Shown piece by piece: positions 8,617 through 8,647 of a stretch of 8,647 nt of DNA. Origin of the DNA: Streptosporangiaceae bacterium (GTDB lineage: Bacteria; Actinomycetota; Actinomycetes; Streptosporangiales; Streptosporangiaceae). The notes below the pieces were generated by a model. That model searched no databases, had not been told where the DNA came from, and saw nothing but the letters and a program-made list of their open reading frames with translations. Position numbers and translations under genes: made by a program. The stretch is from positions 1 through 8,647 of the forward strand of contig JASIBJ010000166.1 of the NCBI GenBank assembly GCA_030045215.1, given 5' to 3'. The first letter of the stretch is position 1. Each line of letters begins with the position of its first letter.

Positions 8617-8647
8617 CAAGACGGGCACACGTCGTTAATGGCCGAAG

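Noticed and set aside
8638..8647. ATG GCC GAA at the window end as the start of the next gene
   Set aside because: Only three codons are visible and there is no clear ribosome binding site, so it cannot be supported.

Overview
The window comes from a high-GC Gram-positive bacterium of the Actinomycetota. GC-rich third codon positions, GTG and TTG starts, four-base GTGA gene overlaps, a small PurL of the PurS-dependent type, and a sterol-carrier-like gene directly before purF all point that way. The sequence alone does not give a genus; Streptosporangiales, Frankiales and Streptomyces-like lineages are all possible.

Layout. Positions 3-323 hold the 3' end of a small two-helix membrane protein gene cut by the window edge. 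A gene-free stretch (324-936) follows, then an RsbW-type ATPase-fold regulatory protein (937-1575) with an unusual arginine-rich insertion. Next come purQ (1652-2350) and purL (2347-4641), overlapping by GTGA. A convergent gene (minus strand, 4638-5285) encodes a membrane-anchored extracytoplasmic protein with a ricin-like domain; it shares the CTAG tetranucleotide with the purL stop codon. Downstream on the plus strand are a sterol-carrier family gene (5415-5891), purF (5901-7397) and purM (7394-8587), the last two again overlapping by GTGA. purM carries an in-frame 39-bp triplicated repeat just before its last strand.

Function. PurF makes phosphoribosylamine from PRPP and glutamine (step 1). 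PurQ and PurL convert FGAR to FGAM (step 4), and PurM closes the imidazole ring to give AIR (step 5). This is a core de novo purine (IMP) block. The third FGAM synthase subunit, PurS, usually next to purQ in this phylum, is absent: only 76 bases separate the ATPase-fold gene from purQ. There is no IS element, tRNA, rRNA or CRISPR array that I can see.

Most notable: the repeat expansion in purM, the insertion in the ATPase-fold protein, recurrent TAGNCT boxes placed 6-8 nt before start codons that lack Shine-Dalgarno sequences (apparent leaderless starts), a possible 21-codon leader ORF coupled to purQ, and the missing purS. I do not see a clear-cut new multi-gene system; the window is mainly a housekeeping purine locus with local oddities.
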